Assembly: GCA_030280995.1 (NCBI GenBank)
Contig: JASXTE010000001.1
Span: 3,036,001 to 3,100,000, forward strand
Direction: 5' to 3'
Origin: Hemileia vastatrix
Lineage: Eukaryota > Basidiomycota > Pucciniomycetes > Pucciniales > Zaghouaniaceae
DNA: 64,000 nt
Positions 57,073-64,000 of this stretch are shown here, in pieces (positions within the stretch are counted from its first letter, which is position 1; each line of letters begins with the position of its first letter). The position numbers and the translations under genes were made by a program. The notes below the pieces were generated by a model, which worked only from the letters and a program-made list of their open reading frames with translations, was not told the DNA's origin and made no database searches.

Positions 57073-57761
57073 TAGGGGGTCTCAAAAATTATCATATATT
57101 CCATTCAAAAACATCAAAAACTTGGTACTAAGTGATTCATTTTTTATTTGAGGTACACCTCCTCAGGAAAGGTGTACTTGAATTGTATTTTTGTACCTCA
57201 AAGCACTCTTTTTCTACATCTATGAAATTCACACACTCCATATACCTATCATGATTATTCACCACCTGGTACAAACATACCCACATTTAAGCACAAAATT
57301 CGGAAGTATTTGACATCATGACTGAGACCACTTAAACCAATTCTGTCATTTGTCATGGCATCTTTGAATGTAGTTTTAAGGCTGAAGTCCACCAGGTGTG
57401 AGTACTAAAAGGGGGTCTTAAGCATAGAATACACACCTGGTGGACTTTAGCATCAAAACTTCATTCCAGGACTTCATGATAAATTTCAGACTTGGGGTTT
57501 GGGCTCTCAAAAATCAGGTCAAATATTCTCTAATTTTTTGCTAAGATGTGGGTTTGTGTTTACCAGATGCTGAATAGTCATTATTAATGGATGTAGCTTG
57601 TGAATAGAATAGATTTACCCAAAGAAGGGTGTTTTGAGGTAAAAACACATCATTCAAGTACACTTATACCAGGAAGGTTTACTTCATATAAGAATCACCC
57701 TCAGGGTATCAATTTTTTAGCATGATTGAATGGCATATATTCTAATTTTTGAGACCCCCTA
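57073..57761. mobile_element. Terminal-inverted-repeat foldback element
   Basis: The ends are inverted copies. The left reads TAGGGGGTCTCAAAAATTA and the right, inverted, reads the same over 19 bases. The similarity continues through an ATATA..CCATTCAA block about 20 bases further in. The interior has its own hairpin: AAGTCCACCAGGTGTG near 57388 pairs with CACACCTGGTGGACTT near 57435. There is no transposase frame. A TA target site as in Tc1/mariner-type MITEs is possible (TA at both ends). Confidence 0.7.
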
Positions 57762-58810
57762 ATTTATATATTTACATATCTAACATTTATTTTATTTAAT
57801 AGGGGGTGTCAAGAATTTACATCTATGCCTGGAAGACTTCAGTCTCAATAAACCATCATAAATGGCTTAATTGGGGGTAGGCATGTCAAAAATAAGGTTA
57901 AATACTTCTTACTCTTGCTCAATTTCCCCAACCACAGTTCAGTCAGTGAATACACACATCACCTAATCCACTTCATTTCATCCTTTTTCTTTTTTTATCA
58001 TCAAAATTTGCAACTTAAATTGATATATATTCCTCATCACTGTATGTTTTTCCTATTCAATTATTTTATCATTTATTTATAAAGCTTCAGTTTTTATTCT
58101 TTCCTTTACCTCAGGTTTTCTTATCTCACCAAATCTTTGTTAGGATTTTTTTTCTTTGATCCTTTTTTTATTCTATCATTTGTCCTATTTTTTCTTTATC
58201 TTCTCTCTTTACTTTTTCCACTGTTTCTGACTTTTTTCTTTTTTTTTGTTTGTTTCTTTCTTCTCTTTGCTTTTAGGTCCCTCTAACCCCTATACTAGGT
58301 TATTAGTTCCTTGTGTTTTTTCTTTTCTTTTTCTTTTACTGATGTCATCTTTAATTTTTATTTATCTTCATTTTACCCCCTGACTTCTTAACTTTGTTTT
58401 TCAATAAATTGTCTTGGAAATATTCCCTGAATGTTTCCAAGAATTTTCTATAATTTATTATTATTCTTTATTTTTATCAGAAACAACTCAGAAATTCTGC
58501 AAGAACATTTCCAAGTTTCTCTCTAAAATTTTTTTCCCTTTTTTTCAATAAATCATATCTGAAACATTTTTAGGACTTTTCCTGATTTTTAAAGAGATTT
58601 TTTCAATTTTTTTTTTCAAAACAACTTAGAAATTCTGCTAGCACATTTCTGAGTCATTTGCTAAACTTTTTTTTAATAAAAAAAGCACCCTTAGGGTTAG
58701 AATCTTTTGAAAATCTTACTCATTTTAGGTTTTCTTTTCAGATAAATCAAAGTTTTATAAACTGGGTAAGTAAAGTGATGTGTGAATGTCAAATAAAAAA
58801 AGTAAAATTT
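57762..58810. other. Gene-free T-rich region with a lone transposon end
   Basis: AGGGGGTGTCAAGAATTTAC at 57801 resembles the terminal sequence of the neighbouring element, but I find no inverted partner. The remainder is T-rich with recurrent AACTTAGAAATTCTGC-like words near 58490 and 58620. Confidence 0.45.
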
Positions 58811-59148
58811 AGGGGGTGAGGATAATTATGGTAAATATAGAATTTTACAAATCATCATTTTAATTTCTTGAATTTATAATTAATCAGTCATTAAAAATAA
58901 TTATTAACTTCAAGTAATAGTCCATTGGGATTTACTGCTGTATTAAGATAATCATTAAAAAAATTAAATGATTGAATATGTACACAATGCAATTCATTAT
59001 CATATTTTTCATTTGAATTTGGTCACATCTGAAATCATTGGCAGGTATTATTCTGGACTTCATTAATTTTACTTGGTTGATTATATTTCTGTATGTTTTA
59101 CTTATTAATTTATTAAATAAAAATGAAATTTTAGTAATCCTCACCCCC
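58811..59148. mobile_element. Small terminal-inverted-repeat element
   Basis: AGGGGGTGAGGATAATTA at the left end matches the inverse of TAGTAATCCTCACCCCCT at the right end with two differences. The ~340-bp interior is AT-rich and non-coding. Same GGGGGT-type end as the element at 57073. Confidence 0.55.
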
Positions 59149-61197
59149 TCCCATAGTCAATTTAAAGGGAGTTTGATGCCTTTTCTTATATATTTTTTGA
59201 CAAAAATTAGGGATGAATTGGTTGGAAAATATTTTTTAGATGCATATATATGTAATAGAAAAAAGATAAAGAGTTTTAAAAATAAAAAATTTGAATTTTT
59301 TGGTTAAACCTCCTTAGTTCACTATGTCAGGAATTTTGATAGAAATGAATGGATGGCTAAGATGGTTTTCTCGCTGTATAGATCTAATGTTCCATGACTT
59401 AAACTGTAAAGTTTCTCATGATGAGTTATGACAGCACCATTACCATTTGAGCCAAATTTGAAAAGTGCCACAGAGATTTGTATTTCAGGATATCAATGTG
59501 AGAAATGTGGGCTGTTATGGAAAATGGAATGATGGTAGATCAAATCATATGTCCACTTAAAACCATGATAAGTAGTTTGGAAAATTTGTAAAAATCTAGG
59601 TTGAGGAATCACAAAAATTTTCTTATGTATATATTGTGGTTAATGGTCAATAGAAAGTGTTTGGGAAGTAAGGTAGTGGCTCTCTAACAGGTGAATTATA
59701 TAAAACAAGTCTAATTTAGAATTGTAGTATTTATCAGACTCAAAAATAAGTAGAAGGGTGACAGAATTAGTGGCTCTTTAAATCTGTTGACAAAATGAAG
59801 GACTCATGAAAGTCTTTGGGGGGTGAAATAAGGGTGGGAGTAATTAAGAGTTGGAGTATGATGTTAGTGGGGCCTTAAGACTTGATTCAAAGTGCACTGT
59901 ACATGTATGAATGAGTCCCTAAGTACTAGGTGAAGAAAAACTTAAAGGTATGGAAATTTGTGTACCCAGTGCTGACTAACCAAGTTAAAAGGATCAAGTT
60001 CTTGAAAGGCTTGGATGCACTCAAAAAGTGGCATGTTAAGAGCATGTACAGTTGTTCTTGAAAAATCAAATTATAAAATCTGGTGAAACATAAAACAATC
60101 TTGCTAATTGGCTTGTTTCTGTAATTGCTCAAAATATTACTCTATATGAATTTGCTAATGTGCACTAAAACTTGAGCTCCACAGTCATGCATCATTAACT
60201 CCTTATGTCCCCCTCTCTCCTTGTTTCACTTCTGTAGAAAAATCACTGCTTTTTAAATAGCAACATCACTAATTTTAAATAGTAATTTCATAGATTTTAA
60301 ATAGCTATTTCACTGCTTTTATAATAGTGATTTTGCTTCCATAAAAACAGTGGTTGAATCCTGATATTGCCCCTCACTTTACACCCACTAGTCAAATTTT
60401 TCCTTTAAATACTTTTACTTCCAATACTCCTAGTTTTAAATTAAACCATGCAGTGTGTTTGCACAAACTATCCCTGCTTTTATTACTCTATATCCTTTTT
60501 TCATATTCCTCTTCTTGCTCTTCATAATTACATTAACCAAGAGCTGAACTTATCAGTGCTATAGACATGAGCTGCTCACATTCATTTTTCCAAATTTCTT
60601 TTAAAATTATAAATAATTTTTTTCACCTACAATATTCAAAATTATTTTCTTCATTATGAAATTTATTTTGAATCAATAGCAATTCTCCTGCTACTGTCAC
60701 ATTTTCTAATGGAAAATGGTAACGTTTGACATAAAATCATATCAATCCAAGTAAATTTAATAGGATGCTATTTCTCACATTATCTTTTATGTAATTGAGA
60801 TCACATATTAATATTCATTTTATTCAAAAACCTGCACATTTAATGAGTCAATTTTTTAATTCTCAAATAGTCTCATTTGCTATCATGGTTGAGATATGGT
60901 GAAGAGGCTTAGTTTGTAATATGTAATGAAGTACTAAAGCTAAGAACTAAAAATAAGGCTTTTGACTGACATAAAGAAAGCCAAGATTTGGCAAGTTGCT
61001 TTTCTAATGCAAAAAAAGTGTCATGTCATGTTGAAGGGTAGATATTGAATTCGAAAAAATAGATACAAAATAAAATGAAGTAGAAACAATTGAGAATTAA
61101 ATACATTAGAAACTTATGTCCTGTGGTGTTAAGATCATGTGTCTCTCAATTATTCTCAATTATTGACAATTATGAAATTTTTATTTATAGAGATAAT
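59149..61197. other. Gene-free AT-rich region
   Basis: Around 60250-60350 there are irregular 20-27 base repeats of TTTTAAATAG. Otherwise no coding or structural signal. Confidence 0.45.
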
Positions 61198-61260
61198 AGG
61201 GGGTATCAAAGTTAGTAGATCTGCAATTAAATTAATTGCAGATAAAAATTCTTATACCCC
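61198..61260. repeat. Short hairpin with GGGGGTATC-type ends
   Basis: A perfect 12-bp inverted pair, ATCTGCAATTAA and TTAATTGCAGAT, at 61219-61243 with a one-base centre. It sits between AGGGGGTATCAAAG and TTCTTATACCCC. It may be a minimal member of the GGGGGT-ended family. Confidence 0.55.
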
Positions 61261-61941
61261 AATAATCATCTGCAATTAATTTTGAAAATGATTGGGTTAT
61301 AAGACATTTTACATGTAAATTTTCATCTCTTATCTGAAATATTTATCCTCAATTTTTCATAACCACATCTTGAACAACTTTCTGAATGTTCCAGCCTCCC
61401 TACCTTGCTTCCTACTCCCATCCTGTCTATTCCTTCTATCCATTCAGATTCATCACCATCTCATCTACTCCTTTTAGTCATCACCATCAAATATATTAAC
61501 ATTTCTCATTGCCACATATCTTCTCAAATGCAGCCTTCCCCCAGTTGTTCTTCAAATTCAACTACTCCCTCTTTCCCCCATCTAGCTAAGAAGTAAAAGA
61601 CTATTCAACTAAAAAAATATAATCACCTTCTCTTATCAACTGGCCAAAAACTAAAACTAATTATGATTCTTGTTTTATTACTGAGAATGAAACAAAAGTA
61701 GGATGCCCTTTGCATCAAATTTCAATTTCAATCTTCTAATGGCCACCTAATTAAGAAATAAAACAGAGAGAAAGATTGATATTATTCCAAAAAAGATGTC
61801 TGAATGCTTAAAGAACTGTTGAGCCAAATACAAGAAGGCTAAGACTCTTTCATATTTCACTGTTTCTAGTATTACTGACATTTATATCAGTGAGGGAATC
61901 AAATCTATAGACAATCACGACAAAAAAACAGCCAGCTCCTG

Positions 61942-62101
61942 CTAGCAGGTGCCAACCCTTCAATCCATTTGTGGTTCAAGCTTAACTCATATTTGATACA
62001 GCACAAGCTGGCGTGCTCAGTGTTCAGTGCACAGTCTTCTCAGAAGAATTACAGCTGAGCTAAAACTGAATCAAATCAAAGATAGGGATTGGAACCTGCT
62101 A
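61942..62101. mobile_element. MITE-like element, copy 2
   Basis: Same family and orientation as 42953-43110, with TAGCAGGTGCCAA at the left and TTGGAACCTGCTA at the right forming inverted ends. Internal words TCAATCCATTTGTG, CAGTGTTCAGTGCAC and AGCTGAGCTA are conserved. The 85-codon frame starting at 62027 begins inside it, so its first residues are transposon sequence. Confidence 0.6.
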
Positions 62102-62102
62102 T

Positions 62103-62993
62103 CAGGTGCTCACATTTTTTTTCTGGTGAATAAACTTGATTCTTTGTGTTCTTACTATAAAGTGATGGATTCTATATTTAGAGAGAAATCCAATGATAAT
62201 CCCACAGACATGTTGGATGGAGACAATTCTATATCCAATCATGATATTGATAGAACTATTTTTGAATCCTCTTCCTCAAATTAAGCCTCCCCTTTTTTAA
62301 TTCCACAAATTAAGATATCTTTTTTATAGATCCTTATGGTGATATAAACCAATCCAATATAACTTAAATTAGTTATTTTCTTGAATCTAGTCAATTTTTT
62401 ATTTACTTCTCTTTTTCTTATTTATAAAAAGGTTGATGAAAAAACCCAGGAGCCACAGTCAAGAAGTTCTGAAGCTAGCAACAGCAATGATGATGATGAC
62501 AATATACCAAACTCCTCAAACAAAAAACAAAGACTTTCCAATACTCTAAATTCAATCAGTTAAAGAAAAAGAGATAGTACTTCTCAAACCCCTATTTCTT
62601 CTATCAAAGATTTTTTTAGATAAATGTGATGCTGGTGAATGATAGGACACCTCTTGAGAGATTAGTCTGCTTTTGTTTTATTTTTTGTTAATATTTCATA
62701 AAATTTTAGGTAAAGTAGAAGTTTAAAGAGAGACTCTTAACTTTTACAAGCGCTAATATGAACTCTCTTTATGGAGGGATAATAGGGCACAAGACTTGGA
62801 ATAGAGGAGATATGAGCTCTCATCACAGAGGTATGATAGGTAACAAGACTTGGAGGAGAAAAAATTTGAACCAACTCTAAGTATTGAAAAATTGAAGAAA
62901 GAGTAAAAAGCTCTCAAGTGCAATTTTCAATTGGAACAGATTAAACTCAAGTATCAACTTGAAGATGGTTCAAAAAAAAGTTTTTCATTATAG
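62103..62993 (+). pseudogene. Possible Myb/SANT-like (trihelix-type) gene relic
   Basis: Fragments in order: DSLCSYYKVMDSIFREK with NPTDMLDGDNS (62125-62225), an acidic and Ser-rich stretch SEASNSNDDDDN with KKQRL (62440-62560), and a charged C-terminal helix LKCNFQLEQIKLKYQLE ending at a TAG at 62991-62993. That order (YYKxMDxIFxxRP, acidic linker, basic patch, coiled coil) is usual in Myb/SANT-like proteins common in fungal and animal genomes. An in-frame TAA before the last part and unclear splice sites argue for a pseudogene. Confidence 0.35.
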
Positions 62994-63309
62994 AGTGTGT
63001 TAAAGCTAATAAATCTAATGACAAAATTGAGTGCTTAATAAAAATTTTTGATTGATTATCTATTTTTTGTCTTCTTTCCCACTTTTGTTTTTAGGTTTTT
63101 GGAAATGAAAGTATTTAATAAATTCCCGTATATTTTTACACTATCCATCCTAAGTTGAGTAATATATCAAAAAATGTAACAAATTCATTTTAAATGGTCC
63201 CAATGGCAAAATTTTTTTTTTAATTTTTTGGGTTTTCATATCAAGGTTTCCAAAATTACAGCTCAAGTCAATAAATATTCATTTGTTAATATACTTAACT
63301 CAACAATAT

Positions 63310-63480
63310 CCTATATCTTTTATGAAAATTTGGCTATTCCCCCCTACTTGCATTATATTGAAGCAAGGGGTGGGTATCACCAAAAAAATTTCAAGTCAAC
63401 AATTTTGCATGTCAGATTTGAGAATTTGGCAATACCCTCCCCTACATTTTATTGAAGTAAGGGGTTCAAGTCACCGAAAT
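63310..63480 (+). repeat. Two-copy tandem duplication
   Basis: Units at about 63325-63370 and 63423-63472 share ATTTGGC, CCCCTAC, ATTGAAG and AAGGGGT in the same order. Each unit also contains a CCCCTAC/AAGGGG inverted word. Confidence 0.55.
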
Positions 63481-63889
63481 TTAATATAATTACATAAATT
63501 AGTAAAAAAATAAATAAGATATGTTAAATTTACTAGTTTTAAAGTAATGACAATCCCTCATGCCAAAATGCAGATCAAGTCTAGAAACTAAGTTTGGTAC
63601 ATTCCACAGGTGTAGGCTAGAGGAACCCCATGAAAAATTTAATGTTTTCATGATTACCATTTATAAAAAACAAAGGTCATTGGCCCATTAATTTAGTTTA
63701 TTAAAGGCAGGTTATAAATCCACAACCTATCTTTGATATGGATACAACCTACAATACAATTTTTTTTGTTTGATGCACTCTTACACCACTAAATGAAATC
63801 ATGTACTTACTACTAATCACATATTATATTGTATGCAATAATACATACACTTGTTCCAACCCTGTGCAAGGTATCATTCTTCCTTTGCT

Positions 63890-63942
63890 CTCACTCTTTC
63901 TCTTGCTCTTGCTCTCACTCTTACTCTCACTCTTGCTCTAGT
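63890..63942. repeat. CTCTTG/CTCTCA microsatellite
   Basis: About fifty bases of hexanucleotide units, CTCTTG, CTCTCA and CTCTTA, near the right edge of the window. No gene follows before the window ends. Confidence 0.85.
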
Positions 63943-64000
63943 TTTTGACTTTTTTTTCTTAGACTGATTGTTTCTTTTTGTATATCTATACTTTACAAGC

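Noticed and set aside
1..64000. tRNA or rRNA genes
   Set aside because: None recognised on either strand by eye; a tRNAscan-SE run would be needed to exclude them.

Overview
The window looks like an AT-rich chromosome segment of a basidiomycete fungus. A rust (Pucciniales) is my best guess, from the short-intron sterol glucosyltransferase gene, the fungal Ty3/Gypsy families and the heavily retrotransposon-filled flank. The species cannot be fixed from sequence alone. One clear host gene is present: a ten-exon ATG26/UGT51-type sterol 3-beta-glucosyltransferase (1688-6635, + strand).

From about 7.6 to 40.8 kb there is a three-layer retrotransposon nest. The outermost layer (C, minus strand) is an old chromodomain-type Ty3/Gypsy relic whose pieces lie at 7765-11655 and 37917-40741. 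Element A (+ strand, 11656-37916, 4-bp target duplication ACAT, LTRs of 1158 bp) is inserted in C's reverse transcriptase region. Element B (minus strand, 20106-32382, duplication GCGG) is inserted in A's integrase and belongs to the same family. Both A and B keep an intact 869-codon gag-protease ORF. Both have a pol ORF in the -1 frame, reached through a probable slippery heptamer, and in both pol is broken by a few point lesions.

Element A carries, between pol and its 3' LTR, two spliced genes on the opposite strand. Both encode proteins with a C-X2-C-X6-C-X12/14-C-X2-C-X6-C N-terminus, which resembles a fungal Zn2Cys6 cluster. B lacks both genes but keeps the last codons of one, so it looks like a deletion derivative. 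The LTRs contain a CGG/CCG-rich repeat block, the kind of sequence Zn2Cys6 proteins bind. The whole family is also peppered with a short stem-loop followed by TAAACTGG, whose stem bases covary between copies.

From 40.8 to 64 kb I find no intact gene. This part holds decayed transposon material: two copies of a ~160-bp MITE, several GGGGGT-ended terminal-inverted-repeat elements, an old relative of the A/B LTR, coding relics (possible CACTA-type and Myb/SANT-like), and a 1.9-kb array of near-perfect 36-40 bp palindromes at 48721-50600 with a higher-order period of about 320 bp.
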